DNA from: Toxonevra muliebris
Taxonomy: Eukaryota > Arthropoda > Insecta > Diptera > Pallopteridae
NCBI GenBank assembly: GCA_963691655.1
Contig: OY829326.1
Coordinates: forward strand, 60,009,776-60,073,775
Reading direction: 5' to 3'
Length of the DNA stretch: 64,000 nucleotides
The notes under the pieces are model-generated. The model saw only the letters and a list, made by a program, of their open reading frames with translations. It did no database searches and had not been told where the DNA came from. A program made the position numbers and the translations under genes. Within the stretch, counting starts at the first letter, position 1; every line of letters starts with the position of its first letter. Positions 12,290 through 22,550 of the stretch are shown piece after piece.

Positions 12290-13165
12290 CACTCAAATAC
12301 GAACCCTGTTTACCGAGCTCTAATTCCTAGGTTCACAAAATAAAAATATTCAACTTTATATCAACTATTCTTATTTATTAATTCCATGGAAAATATTTTT
12401 AGTATTTAAACAAGGAGGAAACTATTATGCCTATAGGTAGCCAATATAGATATGAATGTAATTTATTCAACTACATACTCTTGCAAACTGTCACTTATCA
12501 CTTTATGAGAAGCGTAGTTGAACATCGCATATCAGCATTTCACTGCATTGCCGTTGGTGTGCATACGATTAAATCTTGACCGAAATGACAGCTGCAAAAT
12601 GTAATAATATGAAAGACACATCATGAAACGACATTTGAAGAGGAAATGCAATTGTGATTACACATACATATACACATACATACAAGTAGTTATGTACTTA
12701 ATAATAGCGAAAAGGCAAACGCAAAACGCCATCAGACAGATAATGTCCATTTCAAGTTATGATGGAATTAATCGCGATATTAAAACTTTTAAAATTTATT
12801 GTACAATGCTGTAAATATTAATGAAATTTAAAATATTTAAAATTTAAAGAAATATTTAGGTAAATACAAAAAAAATGTAAAAAAAAATCAAATTGAAATT
12901 CCTACGATTTTCTAGAAGATTTTCAAACATTTTCACAAAAAGAGATGAAAATGAAACAGTGAGAGTAACTCGATTCGTTTTCTCAGAATGCATTAAAAAT
13001 CCGCCAATCAAATTAACTTCTTAAAAAAGAGAGTAATTTTGTTGCAATCTTCTCTCTATCAGTACAAATTTTCTCTGAGAGAGCTATGAATCGGCATATC
13101 TATACATTTATAAGTGTAACTACAATTCTATTCCAGAAGATCCAGAAGTGCTACGATATCATATA
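12290..13165. other. non-coding stretch
   Basis: AT-rich sequence without recognised repeats or genes. A short TACA/CATA run lies near 12660-12685. A 63-codon frame at 12623-12814 has no coding features and is not called. Confidence 0.4.
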
Positions 13166-13167
13166 TA

Positions 13168-14267
13168 CAGGGTGACAATCGTAAAGTGACGCACACATTT
13201 CAGCAGTTATTTTCAAAAGGACGTACTTCCATTAAGTACAATTAAGTGTTAACATTGCTGAATATATAAGCATTCATTTGAACCCCACCTCATTCAATAT
13301 AACCTCCTTTAGCCTGGTGGCCATTCTTGAGATATTATGAATCCAGAAAAATTGTCTTTTATCCAGGTTTGCGTTAATTTTGCCATGTGGGAAGGTGCAG
13401 AATCTTGCTGGAAAGTCCAGTTTTCATTTCCAAATGTATCTTGGGCCCAGGGAAGCGCATGTTCATTTAAAATGCTCCGATAAACAACCTGGTCAATTTT
13501 AACACCCTCTTCAACGAATATTAGAGGAGTTCTGGCATTAGCGGAAACTCCAGCCCATACCATAACAGAAGCTGGCTTTTGAACTCGGCCAACAGTCCTA
13601 TTTTGTTGCGATGGTGATGTTAGCCACATTCGGTCATTTTGCGCATTGAAATGTTGTTCAACCGTGAAAATTTTTTCATCTGTAAACAAGATATTTTCAA
13701 CATTTTTTAACACGGAGGAGCGTAGCAACGCCTTGCATCTTTGCAGTCGCAAATCTTTCTTTTTTTGTGTCAGATCTTGAGCTTTTCGGAGCTTGTACGG
13801 CTTAAGATTAAGCTTTGATTTTGCAATGATTCGCACTGTTTCACGGTTTACTCCCACTTCCTTAGCGATTTTTCTCATTGAGCGCCTTGGATTTCGCTTG
13901 ATTCGTTTACGAATTTTTTCTGTTAAACCAGTAGTGGCAACTGTTGAAAATTTTCCCCGGTCTCTATCTCCAAAACCCCCAGTTTCATTATATCGAATAA
14001 TAGCTCGGTCTACCGTACGACTTGACAAATTTAAAGCCTTTGCAATTTGACGGCTACTATAATTTGCCAAATGAAATTTCATAATTTCACGACGAATATT
14101 TTCCTTGTCCATTTTTATGGAAATTTCAAAATGTAATAACAAAAATTCAAATGAAATTAAAAGCAAAGCCAATGATGAATGAATTTGCTTTTTAAATTAA
14201 AGTAACGGTAAATGGCAAAGCTTGCTGCAGAGTATTAAACTTGCGTCACTTTACAATTGTCACCCTG
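13168..14267 (-). mobile_element. DD37D-type Tc1/mariner element, internally deleted
   Basis: Terminal inverted repeats start CAGGGTGACAATCGTAAAGT (13168) and end with its reverse complement at 14267. They match at 24 of 25 positions and are flanked by TA on both sides; the right TA begins an (AT)n run. The only gene inside is the transposase read leftward. The element is about 1.1 kb, roughly 200 bases short for the family because of the deletion described under the gene. Confidence 0.92.
13309..14112 (-). pseudogene. DD37D-type transposase, open but lacking the third catalytic acid
   Basis: From the methionine at 14112 (MDKENIRREI, chosen over an upstream Met because the family N-terminus is a helix-turn-helix) the frame is open for 267 codons. 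It has two helix-turn-helix regions (SSRQIAKALNLSSRTVDRAI; RSMRKIAKEVGVNRETVRII), the first aspartate in ILFTDEKIF, the block PASVMVWAGVS, and the second aspartate in WTFQQDSAPSH. It then reads SQEWPP, runs directly into AKGGYIE in another frame, and stops. In the family, SPDLNP and about 60 further residues, including the third acid 37 residues after the second, lie between those two points. An in-place deletion of roughly 200 bases therefore removed an essential residue. DNA binding could survive; catalysis cannot. The lack of other damage suggests recent origin. Confidence 0.88.
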
Positions 14268-14290
14268 TATATATATATATATATATATCA
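14268..14290. repeat. (AT)n microsatellite
   Basis: A TATATA run follows directly on the right terminal repeat of the DD37D element. The TA-targeting transposon may have landed in it. Confidence 0.9.
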
Positions 14291-14448
14291 ATCAATAAAG
14301 AGCTTGACGAGTAGGTTAGCCAAAAATTATCAGATTTAAAATTGGTTAAGCCAATTCCAAAATATTAGCGTCGGAAGTTCTTTAAAATTCACTCATTGAA
14401 CAAAGCATTGCATTCATCGTTGTAAAAATTATTGCTTAAGCGGGAGTA

Positions 14449-14754
14449 GGTTAGGTTGGAGTGGCAGCCTTCTGCTTGAAAGCACATCTAAGCACATTTA
14501 GGCTCATTGTGATACCACAGTACGGCGCGACTCCCCCATTTACGGATTGGAGAACCATGAGGATTCCATAATGAATCTGGCTATGTCCTTAATATTTACG
14601 GATGATAGCTCGGACAGACTAGTGAAGAAAGGTGAGCCCAGGGGTTTTAGTCTCCTCCTGGCCAGGGATGGGCATTCGCACATGAAATGGAGGACTGTTT
14701 CTTCCTCCTCCTCAGAGCCGCAGCCCCGACAGAAGTCATTGAATGGCAGTCCTC
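14449..14754 (-). mobile_element. 5'-truncated LINE: ORF2 zinc knuckle and 3' UTR
   Basis: The reverse strand reads LPFNDFCRGCGSEEEEETVL, then HFMCECPSLARRRL, and ends ARFIMESSWFSNP and a stop at about 14540. This is the Cys-X2-Cys...His-X4-Cys knuckle found at the ORF2 C-terminus of RNase H-bearing LINEs (I/R1/Jockey-like). The 3' UTR carries GGTATCACAATGAGCCTAAA and ends CCACTCCAACCTAACC. An 8-bp duplication CGGGAGTA (14441-14448 and 14755-14762) flanks the 306-base insert, so this is a truncated retrotransposition product whose 3' end is at the low-coordinate side. The same 3' end recurs at 34546-34622. Confidence 0.85.
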
Positions 14755-14762
14755 CGGGAGTA

Positions 14763-15756
14763 AATAATAAATAAGAGAAAGAGTGAAGACATGAGTAACG
14801 GCATCTCTCAGAATTATCTAACGAATTATCTGCATACACAAATAACAAAACAAACACCAACGAGTAGTTTGGTTCTCTTTTGATATTTGTTTTTTCATAA
14901 AGAGATTTTTTGAGCAAAAAACAAAATAAAATAATAGCCCCAGTTACTGGGGCCTTACCGACTAGTGTTATTATAATTTTTATAGAACTTTTTTGATTTC
15001 AGATTTCAAATAAAGCAATCAAGCACTCATTATTTGAGAATCTTTCTGTTTTATATTTTTCTTCTTGCTCCTCTATTTTACACTCTCGGCAAAACTATAA
15101 TTTTAAAAATAGAAAAATAATCATATAAAACTTAATTCGCTGTGAACAATTGTTAATGGGGTACTTTGTATAATTTTATTTATAGATTTTTTTTTAAATA
15201 AAAGAAATCAATAATTTACTAATTTAAAGATAAACAAAACAAAAATTAAAATTTTTAATAATTGCTTTCTCTTTCTATGATTTTTAGCGTTTCTTTTTTT
15301 TTTTTTTTTTTTTTTTTTTTGCTATTGTTTTTGTGAATATTTCTATAAACTTGCGAAAACAAAATTGCACAGCAAATGAAAAAAAACTCCCCCTTATTCT
15401 TCTGAAACCGCATGAGTTATAATTTTATATTGCCAAAAGAATAAAAATCATTTTAATCACCACTAACAGCTGGAAACAAAAATAAACAAAAAAAATTTGT
15501 TTCTGTTTTTCCCCTTTGTTTTTTTGTATTTGACTTTTTACTCTGTAAATCTCCATCAACATTTATGAGCAGATATTAAATAAACAAATCGTTTTCGAAT
15601 TTTTTTTTATTTTTTTTTTTTATTATTATTATTTTCATGTGCGTGAGAACAGATATGAAAAAGATACGAAAGCATCACGTTGAAGTAAAATAAAAATCAT
15701 TTTTATGGCGATACGTATTTATGCATTAGCACTTTCTCATTTACATGTAGTTAAAA
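14763..15756. other. non-coding stretch with homopolymer tracts
   Basis: AT-rich DNA with a run of more than 25 T near 15294-15320 and T/TTA runs near 15600-15632. No coding or repeat family recognised. Confidence 0.5.
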
Positions 15757-16295
15757 TTAATGAAGAATTATGCGTTCTGAATCTGCAAAAAAAAAATTTA
15801 AGGAGGACAAGTTAAGTGGTATAAACATTTGATTATTTCTAATGGAAAATTTCAAGTATTCAGTATTAAAATAAAAAGATTTATAAGGTTTTTTCCACTT
15901 CTTTTTCTTACCAAGTTCTGTTTTGAATCCTTTTTCCAAACTAAGCTTTGGCTGTATGCAGTACCTCAGAATAACAATTTGAGGGTGCTGTTTTTCTAGA
16001 ATATCAAATTTCTTTCGATTAAGCCATCCATTGGCCTCGTTATCTTCACCAGACATCCTTAGGAGGGTCCTCTTCATCTGGGATTGAATATGGATATAAA
16101 GAGATGTCAGTTCTAATAGGACCTTCATGGATGCCGTCGGATGAGTTCGCATGACATCAGTTACGCACACAAGCCAATCTTTGCAGTTTATTAAGTGCGT
16201 CGGTGAGTGACTGCTGCCTCCATAAATAACCGCAAACCCTTGTAAAAATCCATCGCAGTATTTTAAGATTTCGACCCCAACTTTTTCCTTTTCTT
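15757..16295 (-). pseudogene. LINE ORF2 remnant, end of reverse transcriptase region
   Basis: On the reverse strand an upstream frame reads LKILRWIFTRVCGYLWRQQ and LTDALNKLQRLACVRN. After a one-base shift the next frame reads DVMRTHPTASMKVLLELTSL and YIHIQSQMK. This is the segment after the RT thumb in I/R1/Jockey-type LINEs (family pattern L.KLQRLACL..TGAMRTTPTAALE.LL.LPPLHI.I...A). The RNase H domain that normally follows is not recognisable; the remaining 80 codons look lysine-rich and decayed. A frameshift and the truncation make it non-functional. Confidence 0.8.
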
Positions 16296-16940
16296 ACTTT
16301 AAAATTCAGTTTTGGTCGTAACTGATTTAAAGTAAAGAGAGTTTCTCTATTTATATATAGGTATCCAAGAGTGTAAAATCGCTTAGAGAGTGCATTGCTC
16401 TTTCATTCATTCACTTGAATGATTTTTTCGATAACTCAAAAACTATTTCACTTTTAAGCTATTGTACAAAAATCTTTTCGCTTCATTTAATACAGTATAT
16501 CCAGTGAATTAAATAGTGGAAAAAAAAACTTTAGCTATAAAACATCAAAATCATCTATTCTTCTCCCCTATCCCCTTCGCTCTCTTGCCATCAACATGAC
16601 ACAATAAACAACAGCAAAATTGTAAAAAATTGTCAAAAATGCTCTTCCACTTGAATGCATCGAAAGTCAGGCAGGCAAACACACACAAAAACATAAATGC
16701 ATAAATACAGCAAAATGCATACACTCCACACATATTTAAATGTGCATAAAAGCGAATCTCATAAGAACAAAAACTAAACTGAATACCGGAAAATAAAACT
16801 TTTCTATTATTTTATGCCGCGCGCAAAAAAATACGCCACAAATTTCTTTTAATGCTTAAAAATTGTCCATATAAAAAATAAACGCACACACACACACACA
16901 TAATTATATTTATGTGCATATGAATCATTCGTATACATAT
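16296..16940. other. non-coding stretch
   Basis: No gene recognised. A CA run lies at 16884-16902. A cysteine/phenylalanine-rich 60-codon frame on the reverse strand (16551-16733) has no family resemblance. Confidence 0.4.
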
Positions 16941-16942
16941 TA

Positions 16943-17101
16943 GGGGGATTCGTTAAGTCTAGTTATACCCTTGCACGGTGCAAAGGTATCCTATGGTGTA
17001 ACAACAAATCCTAGTCCATTTCACGCAATCGGAAAACAAACATTTTTTTTTTGCTTTTCTTGCACCGTGCATGGGCATATGCTAGACATAGTGAGTACCC
17101 C
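16943..17101. mobile_element. small MITE with ~42-bp imperfect terminal repeats
   Basis: The left end GGGGGATTCGTTAAGTCTAG continues to TTGCACGGTGCAA. The right end is the inverse of GGGGTACTCACTATGTCTAG and GCATGCACGGTGCAA-like sequence, about three quarters identical. TA flanks both ends (16941-16942 and 17102-17103), consistent with a Tc1/mariner-type MITE. The interior is about 75 bases and non-coding. Confidence 0.65.
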
Positions 17102-17103
17102 TA

Positions 17104-18179
17104 ATATGCATTACTTATATGATGCTCATCTTTTATAACTTCACATGAAAAGTTGACAATGTTTTTCTGTAGATACAAAGTTTTCATTTTATTACTACTT
17201 ATATGGTACAAAGTCAGAAACGCTGGAGAAAATGAAAAACGACAAAGTTTTGTGATTTCAAACTTTTGTTTCTTAACACTTGGCATACCGTCAGTTATGA
17301 AGAACAGCTGGAAGTGGGTTGTAAACATCATGTTCTAGCTCAACTCAACACACATAAATAACTTTTATGAATTTCTTCATAACAAATAATTCATTGAATT
17401 GATGAAACATCAAAATTGAAATTTCAACTGAAAAATAATCGAAAAAATTTCACGAAGTTTGTGGTTTAAATTTTGTAAACTCAAGACAAGATTAATAGAA
17501 TATGAGACCTAGAATCTTACTTCCGTTAATAAAAATACTCAATTCAGTAAACACGCTAGAGTAACCTTAGAGGGACTCGAGTACACAGATTAAGAATCAC
17601 TAGTCTATAAAGATCTAATGCACAATTTCAACAAGTTTCATAACTGCGTAAGTAGAAAATGAATGCAACTTGCAATATATGCGTATGTGTGTGTGTGACT
17701 TTGTGTGTTTATCTGCATCGTGACTGTGAATATGACACTTCAAAAATTCATTTGCTTGATTCTTAGTATGTTGCATTGGTGTTTCATTCATAACGGCAAA
17801 ATTATTCAGAAAACTCTATTCGCAATATACACAAAAAAGTTTACCAATTTGTTGGCGTTGGTGTTTTTTCTATTAACTACTACCTCTTTGTGTTACTTTG
17901 TGCGTTTGTGCGTAGGTGCTTGTTTGTATGTAGGTGTAAGTGTAGCCCACTTCTATTTTAAATATATGAAAACAGAGCACAATTTTTTAATAATTTTTTT
18001 TTTTTTTCAGAAATAATTCGGAGAATTGAGGCCCCCATATTTTTGTGTTTCAAGATTTTCAATAGCATCATATTCAGAATTTCAAAGAATAAAAATATAC
18101 ACAGTACATTTGCTTTGGTTGCGTAGTAGAAATACAAGCTTTAAACTAAAATTAAAATTTTGCTAACCAGTTATACTTT
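17104..18179. other. non-coding stretch
   Basis: AT-rich, with GT-rich patches (17685-17712, 17895-17945). Opposing open frames at 17101-17338 mirror each other and neither resembles a known family. Confidence 0.4.
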
Positions 18180-18330
18180 CAATGATTAGAAGGAGGAGAG
18201 TAGAAACCAAAATGGGACCAACAACAATCAGACTTCAAATAGCAAAAGGTTGAGTATTATCAACTCTTGTGTGGAGCCTAGTAACAGGATCTTCATAACA
18301 CTAACAGTCAAGGATATAATGTTTATTTTT
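18180..18330 (+). pseudogene. LINE reverse transcriptase fragment, motif B region
   Basis: The frame reads MIRRRRVETKMGPTTIRLQI, AKG, a stop, then VLSTLVWSLV. It fits the I/R1-type RT pattern ML..R.V...LG...I...V.RGCPQGGVLSPLLW.LV. A stop replaces the glycine/cysteine region of PQGG. The fragment is short and isolated. The RT segment at 19290-19540, same strand, may be the next part of the same copy, separated by about 1 kb of inserted DNA. Confidence 0.6.
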
Positions 18331-18740
18331 TGATGTGTAAGCATTTTAGCTCACAGTATGGGCAAAATTTCAAATGTGTAAAATGTAAGATGTAAGATAA
18401 CTGTAACGTCCAGTTCCCCTCTCGCTTGCACTACTGCACGGCATGACTGTGCCACTCTAAACAACAAAGAGAAGAGAGAAAAAAGGAGAGAGAGAGAGAA
18501 ATTAAAATAAGAGCGGAGTTTGTTTGTTTATGTTTCGATCAATTTACTCACATATATATGTACATACGAAAACAAAATGTGTGTGCATATTTATCCGTGG
18601 CAGAATTATTTGTTAGTGTTAAACGTGTGGAGATCGACTATACCATACAAGAAATACATTGTTTCTTATTTTTATTAAATAAGTGGGATGACTAGTCACC
18701 CCTGTTGCCTTTCTAAGGTTAAATGCGGAAAGCATTTATT

Positions 18741-18814
18741 GTCGCCTGAGAATTGATTTGGCGTATGTGTGTACAAATTCATATACCTATACGCCAAATC
18801 AATTCTCAGGCGAC
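18741..18814 (+). mobile_element. 74-bp snap-back palindromic element, copy 1
   Basis: A perfect 26-bp inverted repeat (arm starting GTCGCCTGAGAATTGATTTG) at 18741-18766 and 18789-18814 surrounds a 22-base loop. A second element of exactly the same length and arms lies at 32157-32230 in the opposite orientation, with 17 of 22 loop positions conserved. The flanks of the two copies are unrelated, so this is a mobile or dispersed unit rather than a chance palindrome. No target duplication longer than a base or two is evident. Transcribed, it would form a 26-bp perfect hairpin. Confidence 0.9.
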
Positions 18815-19289
18815 GTTATGTAAAAATTTCACATCTAATAAAATTTCAAATCGACAGGAAAGCGCAGAAAAAAAGGTGCAATTACAACTGCGTATATGCG
18901 AACATATCGTGCCCGATGCATTGAGTAAAAGAAAAATAATGCAACTACGATTTGGGGCAATTGCAAAATATTTTTGTTATCACAACAACAAATACCATAT
19001 ATGCGATATGGAATAAAAATTTGCATTTGCAATGATACAAGGCCATTTGTAATTTATATAAATTGGGCTATTACATATGAACGATAATGACATCTAATAA
19101 ATTTTTAAGTTTATAAAAGAATTTTTATTATATGAATTATTTACCTACCATATAGATTATACATCAAATCCCTATAAGTGGCTATACATATGTGAGCTTA
19201 TGTATATGGCATTCAGTTGGCTTAACTGTTTACACATCAAGAATCTTGCGTGCCTTGCACACATCCATTGTTTTTTTTTTTATTCTTAT

Positions 19290-19540
19290 TGTACCAAAAG
19301 CAGTCAAAGGCAAACGAAGTGCCTGCACAATGAAAAGAAAACTCCCTCATATAAATCCCACAAGGCTGGATCACGTGATGATTGGCATTACACAGGAACT
19401 CAAACATTCGGGAATAACTCTAGATTCAAAGCTTTTCTGGAAGAAGTATGCAGAAAAGATTATTGGCAAAACTACTAAATCACTCATGATATTCAGAAGC
19501 TTAGCAGGAAAACCTGGACTTATACTCCGTATATCCTAAA
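19290..19540 (+). pseudogene. LINE reverse transcriptase fragment, downstream of the catalytic motif
   Basis: The open frame reads ...LKHSGITLDSKLFWKKYAEK, IIGKTTKSLMIFRSLAGKP, then ILRIS and a stop. This matches the RT segment EVKYLGVTLDSKL.W..H.EK...KA.K.L...R...GKTWGL.P. of I/R1/Jockey-type LINEs, with the highly conserved tryptophan region lost near the end. Upstream of VPKAV the frame is not LINE-like. Non-functional fragment. Confidence 0.7.
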
Positions 19541-20121
19541 GTGAATCCTATCGTAAAGCCCAGAGAAACAATCAGAAGAAGGATTGGAACAAGAAACATT
19601 TTCAAAGCAAAACAATTACTTTGGTTCCGATCCTTTTCTAAACATATAAACAAACCTACACAATGAAATATAATTAAAAAAAAAAAGGAAAGGGCAAAAT
19701 AAATGGGTAGTGGACTCAGAGCCCTAAGCTTAGACAGCATAGGTATTTATTTGTGATTTTAATTTAATGAGAAGCTACCTGTGTAAGTACAATATAATTT
19801 AACCAAGCCCGACGAGAGGGGGGTGGGTCGGGGAGGATTCCCACCGGGCCCGGAGTTTTTGAGGGGCCCGCATTTCAATCCAAATCCTAAAATCCGGAAG
19901 AACTTTAACAAGCGTTAATGCGTCTGAAAATTGAATTACAAACCATGAAAATTATTTATCGGCCTGGAAGCGAAATCAGCAAGAAAATTAAATTTTGAAG
20001 AAATCATCAATTCCTTCGCATCAGCCAAAGCAAGAAAGGCGTACTTATGAATTATGCGCATTATGAGAGTTGATAAGAAAAAGTTTTTATGTAATTAAAG
20101 TAAAATGGAAACTTATTATAC
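19541..20121. other. non-coding stretch with a GC-rich patch
   Basis: At 19806-19878 a GC-rich block (GAGAGGGGGGTGGGTCGGGG; ACCGGGCCCGG palindrome; GAGGGGCCCGC) stands out from AT-rich surroundings. It resembles the G-rich subterminal part of hAT-type ends but no partner end was found, so the element, if any, is undefined. Confidence 0.4.
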
Positions 20122-20730
20122 CAACGGTTCTCAACTGTGCTCATCCTACGCCCCCCCTTTTCGAATTCGTGGCAAACCCGCGCCTCCCTACTTTGATTTT
20201 CACACAACAGTTTTACTATTTTTTTAATTAATACATACTCGCCTGGATAAAATTCTAGTTGTTCCGTAGTTCGGAAGAGGCTATGGTTAGTCTGCGTCAA
20301 AGATAAAGTAAATTTATTAAGTAGTTGAATAGTTCTTGACGACCTCGATAGCCTAGTGGATAGTGCACTAGACTTTCATCTGGGAGGTTCGGGTTCGATT
20401 CCCGTCTTCGTCTGGTGGTTAATTTTCATAACTTTCTTATATTCACTATCAATATGAAGTGGATGAGAATTATAAGAATGTGTGCAAGTACACACATTGG
20501 TTGGTAATGGCAAAACCACCAAGCCGATAAAAAATTGCCACACCGCCGTTCGGAATCGGCGTTAAACTGTAGGTCCAACTATGTGGTATCATAAAGAAAA
20601 TTAATAAAGAAAACCCAATGAGCCGTTCAGGCCTAAGTGTGTCTCTCGACAACCACTCCAACATAACCTAACCACCTGAATAGTTCTTCGTGAGGAAAAC
20701 TAGGATGGTATTTCGAAAATATGTTTACAA
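20122..20730 (+). mobile_element. hAT element copy 2, interrupted by a SINE
   Basis: It starts CAACGGTTCTCAACT and continues TCATCCTACGCCCCCCC, CGAATTCGTGG and CTTTGATTTTCACAC, closely matching the left part of the hAT element at 10102. After the SINE (20338-20676) it resumes with CGTGAGGAAAACTAGGATGG, which matches the 10102 copy near 11517. It lacks the 1.18 kb nested element. The right end is lost near 20730. Non-coding. Confidence 0.8.
20338..20676 (+). mobile_element. full-length tRNA-derived SINE, 339 bp, with 12-bp target duplication
   Basis: Identical 12-bp duplications TGAATAGTTCTT (20326-20337 and 20677-20688) delimit the insert. Its head carries RNA polymerase III internal promoter boxes, an A box TAGCCTAGTGG (20349-20359) and a B box GGTTCGATTCC (20392-20402), at tRNA spacing. 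The body holds GCCGTTCGGAATCGGCG and AAACTGTAGGTCC, shared with the copies at 24.0, 39.1 and 61.6 kb. The tail, from TATGTGGTATCA through CAATGAGCC to CCACTCCAACATAACC, resembles the 3' end of the LINE at 14449 and 34546. The SINE probably uses that LINE's machinery, since target-primed reverse transcription recognises the shared 3' end. This last point is inference. Confidence 0.92.
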
Positions 20731-22550
20731 TTCTTGATTACAATTAAAAGCTAACTTTACCCACAGAATGTACCAAATTTTAAAAACCTGTACCAATGTA
20801 TCAAGCGCAGAAAAATGGAAAAAAATTGTACCAAAGTGGCAACCGTGCCCCCGGCGTAAATTTAAAAACGATTCTAAAGAAGTAAACTTCAAAAATAGGT
20901 AGTAAGAAAGAAATAGAAACTAGACTTTTTCTAACAATCTATTTTTTCTACCTCTCTCTTTCAGACAGGCATTGATGTTTGCGCCAAAGTAAACAGCCAC
21001 TAAGGAAATAAACAAAATTTGTATTTTGATAAAAAATAATTTTTTGATTTTTTCATGCAATTTTTGCCACACTCGTGTAACCTTAACCCATGTACTTACA
21101 TAAAAAACTTCAAATATGCATTTGACAATCACTTCAAATAAAAAATTCACAAAAAAAAAGCAATTGACCTAATTTTGATGAATTTTAAGCCATCACTGTT
21201 TTCCTAGAATTGCGCTTTCACATTTTTTTTCAATATTTTAATCTTAAAAATAAATATATTCCATTTACTTTTTTACTGTGTGTTTCGAATATTTTCAATA
21301 CAAATTTTTTGTTTAAATATATTCAATATAATTTTTTTTTTATTATGGACTTCCATTTCAATATACATACGTGTATTTTGAAAGTGAACTGTCAAATGTG
21401 GCATTTTTAAAGGCTGATAATTTTATTTTATTTTTTTAGTTTCAGTATTTCACTCAAAGCAAAATTATGAATTACGACTGAGCACTGAGTATTGTGTGCA
21501 GATAAGTGCAATGACTTTTGTTTATAGCCAAAAATACAACAACAAAAACATTCACAAATATTGGCCACATCTGCAATCACTTGCTACTGTCAATCAAAAA
21601 CTGACATCAACTATATAGCGTAAATTTTGATTGACAGGCGCGCCGCAGCCGTCGACGTCGTCATCATTTTTGTTGTTTTTTATTGTTTTCTTTATTTTTT
21701 TCTTTGAATAACGTAAAAAACTCTCACACAGTAAATTGAAAGCAGTGATATTTTTGCATCACTCGCGCACAGGAAACATCTACATACATAAAAAATTGTG
21801 TTTATTTTGTCTTGCATTAAATTTGTGAATGATGATGACGATTTTTATTTTTTCGTTGACTGTGTCAATGTTGTAAATTTTGACAGTTGAATTGACATTT
21901 GCATTGTGGTAGTGTGTGTGTGTATGTGTGAGGGAAATGTTTTGACTGTAAATATTTTTGGAATTCATGTTCTTCTTGTTATTGTTTGCGGTAAGAGGAT
22001 GATGGAAATTATGAATAATGATATTGGTTTTTTTTTCTTTTTCTTTTTTGGCACTGTTCAAAAGGAAAAATTTAAATTAATATTGGAGCTGCATGCATGA
22101 ATGCATGAATTAGTTGCATATGGCAGCGTGTAAAAATTATGAGCAAGTTTTTGGACATTTGGGAGTTCAGAAGAATTATTATATAATAATTATGTGTTTA
22201 TTAAAAAAAAAAACTCGATGCCTTTTGCGGAATAGGAATATTTTTAACAAACAAAATATCCATTATGACTAACCAAAACTCATTTCACTTACCAATAAAC
22301 GTTATAACCAACCAAAATAAGTTTTTGTTGCTAGTAACAACCCACAAACGTATCCAAAATTGATTTGGTTTGATACTCGCAAAAAACTCTATCCATAACG
22401 AGCTTTTATTGGCACGGAGTGGCTGCGTTTGATTCCGTGCCGAGACGATTTTTATTTTTTAATCAATCTGATCGATATTCAAAAAACAACAATTTTTTTT
22501 TTTTTTTATTAAAAAAAAATATAAAAATTTAAGTAAAAAATTTTCCTTAC
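20731..22550. other. non-coding stretch
   Basis: AT-rich sequence without a recognised gene. It contains T and A homopolymers (for example 22484-22508), a TGTG run near 21910-21928, and the recurrent word AACCAAAA (22267, 22310) that reappears near 22900 and 23000. The region 22250-23045 may be an undefined element. Confidence 0.4.

Noticed and set aside
16960..17080. TTGCACGGTGCAA and TTGCACCGTGCA words, considered as a binding-site palindrome
   Set aside because: They are the inner ends of the MITE's terminal repeats, which explain them.
18836..19016. Plus-strand peptide ESAEKKVQLQLRICEHIVPD... ending at a TAA within AATAAA
   Set aside because: Possible terminal exon, but the acceptor (TTTCAAATCGACAG) is weak and the opposite strand is also open; kept as a note only.
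20341..20412. A functional tRNA gene
   Set aside because: A and B boxes are present but the acceptor stem does not pair and the sequence continues into the SINE body with a SINE-type duplication.
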